DNA of 64,000 nt from positions 649,001-713,000 of the forward strand of contig JAJOZX010000921.1 in assembly GCA_023014485.1 (NCBI GenBank). Reading direction: 5' to 3'. Below are positions 46,156-56,009 of this stretch, piece after piece; position 1 is the stretch's first letter, and the number at the start of each line of letters is the position of its first letter. The DNA is from Bathynomus jamesi (taxonomy: Eukaryota > Arthropoda > Malacostraca > Isopoda > Cirolanidae). A program made the position numbers and the translations under genes. The notes under the pieces were generated by a model. The model searched no databases. It was not told the origin of the DNA and saw nothing but the letters and a program-made list of their open reading frames with translations.

Positions 46156-46501
46156 AACGTCATTAATTCGTTTTGGAATAACACTGCGAAATACAAAACG
46201 ACGAAATTCGAGGTAGATTATAACATGACATGTTTCAGTGAGAAAACATTTTACTGTATTATGTTATTAAACAGATTAATTAATCGAATTCTACTCGTTT
46301 TTCGGCAAAATATAATGTATATTGCGTTGGTAAATAGTTGAATTTCGATCGTTTTTTTTTCACATTTTTAAAAAAACGACGAATCTGCAAATATGGACGA
46401 CGGATTGGGAAATTATAGATAGTAAAAGATTGACGACGAATCTGCGAAACGACGAAATTTGAAACGACGAATTTTGAGGTATTCCTGTATATAGCAATAC
46501 C
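46120..46501. repeat. (TA)n, then sequence rich in CGACGAA
   Basis: A TA tract (46120-46151) is followed by AT-rich DNA with recurring ACGACGAA(A/T) strings (46197, 46375, 46431, 46449, 46465). Similar strings recur at 46710-47070. They may be the subterminal repeats of one unidentified DNA transposon. No protein similarity was seen. Confidence 0.35.
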
Positions 46502-46671
46502 CAAAGGTGGGCAGTTGCGACGCAACTTGCGGCGCAACATTTTTGGTTGCGCTTGCGCTTGCGGTGCAACTTTTTGAAAAGGGTTGCGCTTGCGCGTGCA
46601 GCGCAACTATTTCAGCAGAGTTGCGGTTGCGGCTGCGGCGCTACAAAAATCGTTGCGCGTGCCCACCACTG
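46502..46671. mobile_element. hAT MITE, 170 bp, with 8-bp TSDs
   Basis: Ends CAAAGGTGGGCA and TGCCCACCACTG, a hAT-type inverted pair, flanked by identical GCAATACC at 46494-46501 and 46672-46679. The interior is an array of TTGCG/CGCAA words that pair with each other. It is GC-rich in an AT-rich neighbourhood and has no coding capacity. Confidence 0.85.
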
Positions 46672-46679
46672 GCAATACC

Positions 46680-47443
46680 TCGAACATCGTCGCTGATGCG
46701 TTCCTGGAAAAGGCGACGATATTCAAAACAACGATGTTCAAGGAATATAACCTATGGGAAATAGGAGGTTCCGTTCTCAGATTTTTTTTTGTGTCAAAAT
46801 CAGGATTTTTGCATTACAAATACACTCGTTTTAACAGCTCAATCACAGGAAAAACATCAATAAGAAACTGTTCAATTCAAACCTTTCATTCAAACATGAA
46901 AATTTATAATATGAACGAAAAAATGAAATTGGAAATTATTTTTAAGCAAAACATTTGTCTACTGTTCAATTTAAACCTTTTATTAAACTTGAAAAGGGGG
47001 AAGGGTGGCGAATGGTGATACTGCCAGGCGTAAGACGACGAAATAGCAAGACCAAAACGATGATGTAAATTTTAGTCGCAAGCAGAGTCGTTTTTTTTGC
47101 CGAAACACACCGGTACGGCGTACTGGTACCTTTCAATGAACTGACCAGGCGCGGATACAGGTGGGGGGGTAGGATTTGTCATGCCGGTCTCGTGTAAATA
47201 TTGCCAGCCCAATATTATATAATATTATAAATTATTAGTTATTAGAATACAAGATGTCATTCAGATTAAAGTTAGAGTTAAGCCTCCGCGCCCTCCCTGT
47301 ATCCGCGCCTGCTCACAGCACACAAAAATAACAAGATAATGCACAGTAATTGTGAAAAAAGTATTGTTTTTTATTCTCCGAACAACCTTCAAAGCGTAAC
47401 TTGTCAAATATTATTTGAGAAAAATAGCATTTTAACCCAATTA
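46680..47443. other. No gene recognised
   Basis: The open frame 46584-47018 begins in the MITE and continues into AT-rich sequence without a recognisable domain. The CGACGA-type words continue to about 47070. Confidence 0.35.
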
Positions 47444-47824
47444 ATATATATATATATCTATATATATATATATATATATATATTAGGGTGATTAAAAAAA
47501 ATCAGTTTTTTTTTTAATTGTTCAACCTGTATTTTTGTCCCTATGACAAAAAAGTAGTGTATGCCAAATTTGGTGAATTAAAAAATTTACTATGTGCTAC
47601 CAGCGTCAAGTTTCCCTCTTTTCAATTTGTTTGTTTTTACAACTTATGATTTTATGTTTAATTGTTTATATTCAGAATTTTAATTAATGGTTTAATACTA
47701 GCTTGTTTTTAATTGTTGCTTGAACTCGTAATTTTGATACCAATTAATCGATTATGGAAGCTAGGCCTAACTCACATCACCCAGTGCTCATTTGGGAGAA
47801 GTTCTACAGAAAAGAAACTGAAGT

Positions 47825-48103
47825 ATGGCTAATTGGGCAGCCCTCTGCAGTACTAAAAACATCGTATTACCATCAGAGAAGGAAATGATGGCCCTCTTCA
47901 TGCACTACAGAAATATTAAAAAGCAAGACATTAGAGAATCATGCTGCTCTACTGCAGATGATGTGCTAGCAGTTTGGAAAAAGCAGGAATACCAGCAAAC
48001 AAAGAATACAGTAGTAGATAAAAATTCAAGGAATACTGAAAGGCATGACAGCCTGCTTAAGAAAACAAAGCAACAAATTGAAAAGATCACAAAATTTAAA
48101 TAA
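47825..48103 (+). pseudogene. hAT-like transposase N-terminal segment, copy C
   Basis: A 92-codon frame reading ANWAALCSTKNIVLPSEKEM then CSTADDVLAVWKKQEYQ and ending KQQIEKITKF. It corresponds to the N-terminal helical part of copy B (39525-39270) and of copy A (4425-4600): all share a D-V-x-x-(V/F)W-K or similar helix and a basic end. A break between 48103 and 48205 separates it from the main frame. Confidence 0.6.
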
Positions 48104-48204
48104 TAAGAGAAAAATGGAAAGATAAACTGGAAAACTTATTGTGACATTGATCATGAGAATGCTATGCAGCTTATAAAAATAGAAGATGATAAGAAATTCT
48201 GAAA

Positions 48205-49614
48205 ATGCAACGTGAGAAAGGACGTCATGGAAAAATGGGTACCATTGATAAGGCTTGCTTAAAAAAAGAGCAAAGAGCAGCAGAAAAGCAACGACGTTAT
48301 GAAAAGAGGAAAGCAGAAGAAGAGCTCAAAAGAAAGAAGAGTGAAGAGGCTGTCATACTCACCAGTACATCATCAGAATCAGAAGAGAGTAAAAGTGATG
48401 AATCTGGTTTCTGTGCTGCACAACCTTCAACATGGAAAAGTAAGGTTGGCAAACGTAGAAAATTGTTTGATGATAAATTATTAGGAAGTCTTGATGTTGC
48501 AAAATTGAGTGACAGAAATACGTCTCTTTTTAATGCAAACAATCAGACATCGCTTGAATGGGACATCTGCGAACAAATAAAATGCATGTGTTTCAATACA
48601 ACGGCAGCCAATACTGGTCCTAGAAATGGTGCAGCTATTCTTCTAGAACAAAAATTCGACAACGATTTATTGTGGCTGGCATGTCGACACTATATATTTG
48701 AAATTATGCTGGAAGCTGTTGTTTCAAAGTCTTTATCACCATCTTCTGGCCCAGATATAGTCCTTTTTAAGAAGTTCAGAGAAAAATGGTCAAGCATTAA
48801 TAAGGAGGACTACGAGACAGCATTATCAGATCCAGATATCTATGAAAATATTCATGACATCAAAGATGACATAATTATATTTGCAACAAATCAACTAGAT
48901 ACATTCCAACCAAGAGACGATTACCTAGAACTACTGCAGTTAACAATTATTTTTTTGGGAGGTGAACCAAAAGGTGGAATCAAATTTAAACATCCAGCGG
49001 GACTTCATCGGGCTAGGTGGATGGCCAAAATTACATATTCATTAAAAATTTTTATGTTCAAATCTCAGTTCAAAATTTCAGTAAAAGACAAAAAAGGACT
49101 AAAAGACATCTGTCTATTTGCTACTCGGTTATATGTAAAGGCATGGTTTACAGCTCCTGTGCCATCTTGCGCTCCTCGTCTTGCTCTGGAATTATTACAG
49201 AATCTTGTAGTCTACAAACAAATAAATGACACAATCGCATTTGTTGCTATTAAAAAACTGTTAGGTCACCTCTGGTACCTATCAGAAGAACTGGTAGCCT
49301 TGGCCTTTTATGATGATGAAGTGCCTACTGAAACGAAAAACAAAATTGTAAAGGCCTTGCAAAATACAATAGAAACTCCCTTTAAATGGGAGACCCATAA
49401 TGGGTGCACACACATTTCTACATTACTGTACAGTCTTTACAGCCACACCTACACTTTTCCTCGTAAGTGTATTATTGTAATGTATATGGTTGTAAATTTG
49501 ACTTGGTCCGCAATCGATATGAACCGTGACTTGATGGATACCGTAATGAAATTGACTGGATTCTTTGGATCTGATATATTTGCATGTCCGTTATATAATA
49601 GATATAGAGTGTAA
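48205..49614 (+). pseudogene. hAT-like transposase, copy C main frame (469 codons)
   Basis: An open frame with a KEQRAAEKQRRYEKRKAEEE coiled-coil linker, STSSESEESKSDES, LGSLDVAKLSDRNTS, MCFNTTAANTGPRNGAAILL, LLWLACRHYIFEIMLEAVV, LSPSSGPDIVLFKKFREKW, AGLHRARWMAKITYSLKIF, PSCAPRLALELLQN and LLGHLWYLSEELVALAFYDD. Compared with copy A the block with HWDGK is missing between NANNQ and TSLEW (about 100 codons), so a predicted catalytic aspartate is lost. No introns interrupt the positions where copy A has them. After codon 419 a GTAAGT (49463) may be a splice donor; the last ~50 codons are probably not transposase. A likely C-terminal piece, LMDEYNKILTHDEDQKQFLL, lies at about 50160-50280. Confidence 0.7.
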
Positions 49615-49942
49615 CATATTTGTGGATAGTAGTCTATTATGACTTGATCCTCTGGATCGAGAGATTCTATCTTTAGTTTTAAATCGATAATTAATTATTT
49701 TTAAATTGATAATGTATATGGTTGTAAATTTTGACTTGGTCCGCAATCGATATGGACCGTGACTTGATGGATACCGTAATGAAATTGAATGGATTCTTTG
49801 GATCTGATATATTTGCATGTCCGTTATAAATAGATATAGAATGTAACATATTTGTAGATAGTAGTCTATTATGACTTGCTCCTCTGGACCGAGAGATTCT
49901 ATCTTTAGTTTTAAACCGATAATTAATTATTTTTAAATTGAT
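49479..49942. repeat. Tandem duplication, 232-bp period
   Basis: Copy 1 is 49479-49710 and copy 2 is 49711-49942, about 95% alike. Each holds ACTTGGTCCGCAATCGATAT and GAGAGATTCTATCTTTAGTT. It lies inside hAT-like copy C, between the main frame and the C-terminal segment, possibly in an intron. Confidence 0.85.
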
Positions 49943-50004
49943 AATTATTTAGTTTCGTAAAAATTGGTCGTTGCCAATTTACCGGCAGTTTTTAAATAAG
50001 TTCC

Positions 50005-50155
50005 TTATGTTCTTGTGGTTCGGAACCCACGTAAAATTGTAGGTCCCCTCCGCCACCACGGAGGACATACACAATACACGATTACGAACACAGTTAGGTA
50101 GACCAGCCATGAGTGGATCCTAGGGTCTTTGTTGGTCTGAAACATTATAACATTA
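50005..50155 (+). mobile_element. SINE body related to the 5S SINE
   Basis: GGAACCCACGTAAAATTGTA and the following GGTCCCCTCCG match the body of the 5S-derived SINE at 13397-13430 (GGATCCCACGTAAAGCTGTA). The 5S head is not visible, so this is either a truncated copy or another SINE sharing the central part. It continues to about 50155 with no clear tail. Confidence 0.5.
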
Positions 50156-50613
50156 TAAAATTAATGGATGAATATAATAAAATACTAACACATGACGAAG
50201 ATCAAAAACAATTCTTGCTACAAGTAGTGAAAAACTACAGGGCTGTTTACCCTGATAGAAAGAAAGAAACATTGATGAAGTAAGGACAGCTAATGTCTCA
50301 AATATCATGCTAGTTTAATTATGCATGCTTGTGGTTATGGTAGGACCTACGGGGGAGCTTTCCACATTAAAAAAAAGCAATGCGCCTTGTACTGTACCCC
50401 CTGGGTGGTGTGGAAAAAATTGACAATTTGAGTCGTTCTGTCAATTTTTAATTGCTGGTAGCAACCCCTAAAAATTAAAAATTTGCTAAAATATTTTAGG
50501 ATAGTTGTCTTTATGCTGAAATGAACCATTTAAAGGGTTGAACACATTAAAATATAAAAAAAAAATTTTTTACCCCCATATTTGAATCACCCTAATATAT
50601 ATATATATATACA

Positions 50614-50979
50614 CAGGGTGTCCCGTAAGTCTGGACCCATAGGGATTTATAATATATTTTTTTATTGTTATTATTATTATTTTATTATTATTATTTTTTT
50701 ATTATTTTTTATTATGATTTTTATTTGTGGGGCCACTTGAAAGCCAAAGTGTACGAGGTCAAACTTCAGAACATTTTCCACCTTAAAGCACGCATTGTGG
50801 AGGCGTGTCAAGAAATTTCTGCGACTGTGATTCAGAAAGTGCTGTCGCAGTGGAGATTGCGTCTTCAACTATGTGTGCGACACAACGGCGGACACTTTGA
50901 ACAGATTATGTAATAAATTTTGGACTATTTTGTAATTTTATTATTTTTCCCTATGGGTCCAGACTTACGGGACACCCTG
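50614..50979 (+). mobile_element. Short mariner, C-terminal transposase remnant
   Basis: Ends CAGGGTGTCCCGTAAGTCTG (50614) and complement (50979), about 30 bases inverted. Inside, from about 50715, it reads [18 protein letters not shown] and ends LCVRHNGGHFEQIM with a stop at 50911-50913, the last ~60 codons of a DD41D-like mariner transposase. A T/A-rich tract at 50655-50715 sits at the deletion point. Confidence 0.8.
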
Positions 50980-50983
50980 TATA

Positions 50984-51019
50984 TATATATATATATATAT
51001 AATATATATATATATATAT
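50984..51019. repeat. (TA)n microsatellite
   Basis: TA tract next to the mariner end, with one AA interruption. Confidence 0.85.
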
Positions 51020-52190
51020 GTTAACCCCTCCGTTTATGGCCCTGGGGTGGTTCGGATCGACGGGGGTTCTAGTTAGGAGGCAAGCAACGGATATTTCTTC
51101 TATAACATTCTCATTCTTTTCGGTCGCCACTCTGTTAAACTCTTGGCTACAGACTCGCCAGACTGTTATGCCAATATCTTCTATGGTGCTTGGGTTTGTC
51201 TCTTAATTTGGGCAAAGGGTCGCCAATTTTTAATTCTTCTCTTTTATAATACTCTGATACTTTCTCTGATACTAAAATTATCGACTTTTCTGACTAAGTT
51301 CTGAAGAGAGCACGGCTCGAAGGGAAAAATAAAAAGTTTCTCTTACGGTAATTTACTTCTTAAAAATATACAGGTAATGCTCTGAATTTACAGGGGTAGA
51401 GGTTCGACCTCTTTCGACCATGGCTCAGGCCGGAATCTAAAAATATTAAGAAGGCAAGGGGCCTCTGCCCCCTCCCCGCAGCGAGGCTGCTAACAAGGGA
51501 GGCTCGTAATGAAGTGCTATGATGAAGTGACTTAATCAAGAAGTCTAATGAAGAAGTGCAATGAAGAAGTGCCGTAATTTTACAAGTACATGTATAATAT
51601 AAACTTAAATGTTTGGGGGGAAGACAGTCGAAGGTTAAGTTTCCCCCTTTTAAACACATGATCAGATGGTTTGAAAAATTTCAACTAAAATAATAAAAAA
51701 AAAATAAAAATAAAAACTAATCGTATTTTTCGCCGAGTCTACATTTATGAAGGCGATATCATTTCGTAATAGTACATAAGTACAAATTAAGTACACGACT
51801 GAGTACGTATTAATTGTGGTTCATTACAATTACGATTACAATTATGGATTACTTCATATTCACTTATTGTTTAATTACCCTTCCATTTTAAAGTACATTC
51901 TTACATTACCGTATATATTAAATCATTACATTTAATTACAGTTTCAATGAAGTACATTACAAGTTATTATTAATTACAGTTTCATTAAAGTACATTACGT
52001 TATATTAAATTAAAGTATTACAGTTAATTACAATTTTGGCAATTTGTTAATTGACATATTTAATACTGAAGTAATCTGAATAGGTAATACAATTTAAATA
52101 ATGGAGAGTTCTCCGTTGTTCTATAATTTACAGGGGATTAACAACAATGTTATATATTTATAGTTAACAATAATTACTAAGTGATGCTGC
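51020..52190. other. No gene recognised; minisatellite-like ATTACA region
   Basis: 51020-51700 is of mixed composition with several AGAAGTG(C/A)AATGA words near 51510-51575. 51780-52040 is dominated by ATTACA/TACATTA words, with TTAATTACAGTTTCAT plus AAAGTACATTAC repeated at about 51935 and 51977. The open frames 51018-51206 and 51360-51659 (minus) have no recognisable domain. The start TGTTAACCCCTCCG next to (TA)n could be an element end, but no partner was found. Confidence 0.35.
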
Positions 52191-52194
52191 ATCC

Positions 52195-52500
52195 GACGGA
52201 AGTGCAGATGATTTCTTCTGTTATGAGTCTGCTTCCACTAATGTCTCTGCAACCCAAGATTCCACTGAGATGGAAGTTTTACAGTATCTGGGTGACGGAA
52301 GTCATTCTCTCCAATCTCTGAGGCAGTACCCAGGAATTCTACGGGTCTTCCTGAAGTATAACAAACCACTACCATCCTCTGCTCCTGTAGAACGGTTGTT
52401 TAGTTTGGCTGGTCACATTCACGCTCCAAAAAGGAATAGACTGTCTGACCAGATGTTTAGCCAGCTGGTATTTTTGAAGGGTAATAGTAATTACTTTTAA
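52195..52500 (+). pseudogene. hAT transposase C-terminal dimerisation domain
   Basis: The frame reads DDFFCYESASTN, then QSLRQYPGILRVFLKYNKPL, PSSAPVERLFSLAGHI and KRNRLSDQMFSQLVFLKGN with a stop at 52498-52500. This is the canonical hATC block (P-S-S-A-x-V-E-R-x-F-S) of Ac/ZBED-type hAT transposases. Only about 100 codons remain. It is unrelated in sequence to the hAT-like copies A-C of this window, which lack such a block. Confidence 0.85.
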
Positions 52501-52836
52501 TTGTTAGTGTAATATTTTCAGTCATTCATGTATCCTACAAAATTAAAACATACTTTCATTAAATAAAGCAATTATTTTTATTTACATCTATAAAACCCAT
52601 TAAAATGTCGTTGATTTTACTTACAGTGCGTACAAATTACTAGTATAAACAATAATATCTAATACCTACATATTAAATGAATAATTATAAAAATGTACCG
52701 GCGATGCATGTATCGGTATCGGTATCGCTTAAGACATCTAGAAAGTATCGGCGTATCGGTATCGCCTAAGACGTTCTTCATGTATCGATGTATCGGTATC
52801 GCTTTAGCGATTTTCATGAATCGATGCCCATCACTG
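52195..52836 (+). mobile_element. hAT element, 3' part
   Basis: It contains a hAT C-terminal exon (52270-52500) and, downstream, arrays of GTATCGGTATCG words ending in GAATCGATGCCCATCACTG at 52836, whose complement CAGTGATGGGCA is a typical hAT end. It abuts Penelope sequence at 52837. The 5' part was not found and may be deleted. Confidence 0.65.
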
Positions 52837-52845
52837 ACCCTATTT

Positions 52846-53382
52846 CATTTTTAGATAACTGCTTTAGGAAAGCCAAGAATAGGTATTATAATAGTGTAAC
52901 TGTAAAGGAATTTGAGCGTAAAAATATCCTTAGCCTACCTTACCATGTAAATTTTCGATATCTTCCAACTTTACTAAAAGCAATTGGTATCAATGTAGTC
53001 TTTAAGTATAATAATAGTGTAAAATCACGCTTAATAAAGAATAGCCCGGATAATCTGGTTGGTTGTGTGTATTCAATCGGATGTACACAATGTGACTTAC
53101 CCCAAACGGGTAAAACGTTAGATATTAGGGTAAAACAGCATAAATATGCGTGAAGGAGAGCAAATAATTCTAATGCATTGGTTAGTCATATGTATAGATG
53201 TAATCATAGTATTAAGTGGGATAGTTCTAAAGCTCTCGTTAAAAACACAGATATAATCGAAAGGAATATTTTAGAATGTGCATTTATCCATTTTAAAAAT
53301 AATTACAATAATAATATGGGAATGTATAAAATTGACAATATTTTGATTAAAGGCAAAAGGTATTTTAACAACTCTTGTTAAT
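52846..53382 (+). pseudogene. Penelope C-terminal region with altered GIY-YIG motif
   Basis: The frame gives PISFLDNCFRKAKNRYYNSV, then LIKNSPDNLVGCVYSIGCTQ and CDLPQTGKTLDIRVKQHKYA followed by a stop at 53151; it continues NSNALVSHMYRCNHSIKWDS and ends KGKRYFNNSC. The GCVYSI block is the GIY part. Where relatives have a YIGQT core this copy has only PQTGK, so the YIG residues are lost by a short deletion. The related copy at 18090 keeps YIGQT. With the in-frame stop it cannot be an active endonuclease. Confidence 0.8.
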
Positions 53383-53439
53383 CTTTTTGTTTTTCTGTTC
53401 CGTTGTATATATTTTTGGTCATCTTGCCTCCACCCTTTA

Positions 53440-53482
53440 TTTCCCGACGAAGTGTACTTCTGAATACACGAAAGGCCTTGGA
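53440..53482 (+). ncRNA. Decayed hammerhead-like motif
   Basis: CCGACGA (53444-53450; U4 changed to C), stem GTGTA/TACAC and GAAA, followed by the palindrome AAGGCCTT. It is homologous to 19173-19202. The changed core base should abolish self-cleavage. Confidence 0.4.
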
Positions 53483-53642
53483 ATCATTTTTCTTTTTCCT
53501 TTTGGGTTTGCATCATTCATTCATTTCACGTGTCTAATTGTGAAATTCAGGAGGAAAGGTCAATACTTCGGGAGGTGATAGTATTGGTCATTGTGAGAAA
53601 AAAAGTTCATATGAACATGTGTCTAATTCTGAATGGTTACGG

Positions 53643-53852
53643 CAGAGCTTTCCAAACTTTTCACGTTGGCGACACACTATTTAAGCATAAGAATTTTCAC
53701 GACACATTAATTAATTTTTGTTATCAAATATCAAATATCAGATAATTTTTCAGTAGGTGGTTTATCTTGTAGCCGATTTTGTTGATAGAAAAATCAAAAT
53801 TTTCGAAATACAAAAAACACTAATGTGTCGCGACACAGTTTGGAAAGCTCTG
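53643..53852. mobile_element. hAT MITE (Charlie-like ends) in mariner left arm
   Basis: Ends CAGAGCTTTCCAAACTTTTC and GTTTGGAAAGCTCTG with internal GGCGACACA/TGTCGCGACA. The flanks are GGTTACGG (53635-53642) and GGTTATGG (53853-53860), an 8-bp duplication with one change. The empty site is present in the mariner's right arm, confirming the insertion. 210 bases, non-coding. Confidence 0.9.
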
Positions 53853-54009
53853 GGTTATGGAATAGAGCAGTTTGAATCTACAAATACAAAAGCATTGTTA
53901 ATGGTAATCAAGAAAGAGAAACCAAGTACTGTACTGTTTCTAACATTTAATGTTTAAACATTGGCATTTTGAATGGTATCAGATACAGAAATGACAAATT
54001 TGTTACAGT

Positions 54010-54996
54010 TTACAATACGTTTTCGAAAATCCCACCGTCAACCTCAATGCACTTTGCAACTCGTGTGCGAAGATCGCGTGTTGTTCGTCCGAGTTGATCT
54101 TGGCGTTCCTTCATGCGGGCAGCAGCATCCAAAATGCGCGCGAGCAATTCGTCTCGTGTATCCACCTTTCTTTTGTAAACTTGACTTTTCATCCACCCCC
54201 ACAAACAATAATCTAACGGAGAGAGGTCTGGAGACCTTGGTGGCCATTGAATGGGACCACCGCGGCCGATCCATCGACCAGGGAAAGTTTGATTTAAGTA
54301 TTGCATCACCAGACGGGTAGAATGTGGAGGAGCTCCGTCATGCTGAAAGTACATACCAGCGCGTGTAGCCAAAGGAACATCCTCCAATAGTCCTGGCAAT
54401 TCATTTTGCACAAATTCTAGGTAACTTTGTCCTGTAAGACGATTCTCTAAAGTAACAGGGCCAATCAGCTGATCATCGATGATACCGCACCACACATTGG
54501 CAGAGAAGCGATGTTGAAAATTTGTTTCCACAGTGGCATTTGGATTTTCGTCTGACCACCGATGAGAGTTACGAGTGTTGTTGATACCGTCACGGGTGAA
54601 AGTAGCTTCATTGGTGAACAGTATTAATCGAAGCAATCGGCGATTAGCATTTACCCAATGACAAAATTCCAGTCGCATGGCAGCGTCTTCTGATTGAAGG
54701 TGTTATACACGCTGTACATGATATGGATGCAAGCCTTCCTCACGTAATGTTCGCCATACTCTTGTGTGTGGTACACCGAGACGTGTAGAAATTCTTCGTG
54801 AGCTAGTAGTAGGACTACGCTCTACCAACTGAAGAATGTTTTCAACTTCATCCACATCTTGTTGACCAATCTCACGCAATGTGTTGAAAACCCTGGTAAA
54901 CACTCTTCGATCCGGAATTCTGCGGTTCGGAAACCGTCGACGGTACTCTGCAACAGCAGCTGTTGCACTTCCATCGCAAAAACCGTATACATACAC
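54010..54996 (-). pseudogene. DD41D-like mariner transposase, nearly complete
   Basis: The minus-strand frame from 54996 gives [40 protein letters not shown] and a second HTH group to PYHVQRV. A TAA at 54703-54705 (probably from CAA) interrupts it; the same frame resumes to 54010: LILFTNEATFTRDGINN (N in place of the first catalytic D), [36 protein letters not shown] and DYCLWGWMKS. HD to PLD spacing is 41. The first ~15 codons lie beyond the hAT insertion at 54998-55670 and start around 55733. So the lesions are one insertion, one stop and one catalytic change. Confidence 0.85.
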
Positions 54997-54997
54997 C

Positions 54998-55670
54998 CAG
55001 TTTGTTTGTTTGTTTTTTCTGTTTAAGGTGCTTTCAACCCTGCTGGATTATTGACACCATTTTTTTTTTTTTTGTAGAGAAAGGTGGTGAAAGAAGTAGT
55101 AGAAGAAAGGAGATTTCATAAAATTGTACGACAACACGGACTCACAATAGGCTAGCGCGAATCCAACTGCCGCTCACAAGAGTACTTGTATTAACATATG
55201 CGGCTATGCCAGACGTATAATTCTAGTTAATTACAAATAAGTAATAATTTCAATAAAATACATATAAATGGCTTATATCATTATTACTGAAGTAACTATT
55301 AGTAAAAATAAAGTTATTATAAAAAAAATTCGCGATTGTACTTATATTTTCATTACAACAGTAAAATATAATTTATATTTACTTGAGCGAAAAATCTATC
55401 GCTCCATTCGGCTGCAATATTATTTTGTATTCAAACAGCGATACGCTGTTTGAAGCTATGCTATAAGTTTAGAATATTATGTACTGTATGAAGGCTTACT
55501 CAAAATGCCTCATGAATCATGATATGCCACATGAATTTTTAAAATATATTTCAAGAATATTTATTTTAATATCTTAAAATTAATATATTTTTTATCTGTT
55601 AAATTAATATTTATCGTTTCAAGCAAGGGGGAGCGACCGCTCCATCGCTCCTATACGCCAGTCGCCACTG
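54998..55670. mobile_element. Non-autonomous hAT element with perfect 8-bp TSDs
   Basis: It starts CAGTTTGTTTGTTTG at 54998 and ends GCCAGTCGCCACTG at 55670. CATACACC is present at both 54990-54997 and 55671-55678. The insertion splits the mariner transposase after its first ~15 codons, and the reading frame is continuous across the empty site. The ends match each other only over CAGT; the interior is AT-rich and non-coding. Confidence 0.85.
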
Positions 55671-56009
55671 CATACACCATATCTGCATATTCTATTCGGC
55701 ATGTGTGAAGGTGTGTGGCATTCTTAACACTGCTTCAAACACCAAACAATGTCACTCACAACATTCAGCTGTCGATTGGCTTATGTTACATGCTTACATT
55801 ACAGCTTACATGGTTCAAGGTTATAGTGGAGGGAAGGGGGAGGAAGAGCTGCGCGCGCATCAGATTCAAACAGCTCTATCTCCGTAACCATTCAGAATTA
55901 GACACATGTTCATATGAACTTTTTTTCTCACAATGACCGACACTATCACCTCCCGAAGTATTGACCTTTCCTCCTGAAACACCCTGTATATGAAATCAGG
56001 TAAATGTTT

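Larger units (their letters stand above)
47484..50594 (+). mobile_element. hAT-like DNA transposon, copy C
   Basis: It starts TAGGGTGATTAAAAAAAA at 47484 and ends TTTGAATCACCCTA at 50594. The flanks are both ATATATAT, consistent with an 8-bp duplication but inside (TA)n and thus not proof. The TAGGGTG end and the encoded protein tie it to copy A at 3999-7555, though the two differ strongly in sequence. It carries one long transposase frame, a tandem duplication and a SINE-like insertion. Confidence 0.8.
52840..53500 (+). mobile_element. Penelope-like element 3' part
   Basis: It begins at the hAT junction and runs through an endonuclease-like coding segment, a stop at 53380 and a tail with AATACACGAAAGGCCTTGG, ending near the mariner at 53537. 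The DNA is the better preserved relative of 17900-18410/19137-19255. Confidence 0.75.
53537..55986 (-). mobile_element. DD41D-like mariner carrying two hAT insertions
   Basis: The right end reads CACCCTG at 55980-55986 followed by TA. The inverted arms, about 140 bases without the insert, are 53545-53885 (interrupted by a MITE) and about 55850-55986, for example TTCAGGAGGAAAGGTCAATA in the left arm. The outermost ~8 bases of the left end have decayed. Subtracting both hAT insertions leaves about 1.55 kb, with one transposase gene on the minus strand. Confidence 0.85.

Noticed and set aside
47825..49614. A domesticated host gene
   Set aside because: The long frame is attractive, but the TAGGGTG ends, the missing catalytic block, the break at 48103 and the degraded C-terminus make a decaying transposon more likely.
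51020..51700. Solo LTR beginning TGTTAACCCC next to (TA)n
   Set aside because: No matching CA end, no duplication and no second copy could be found in the window.
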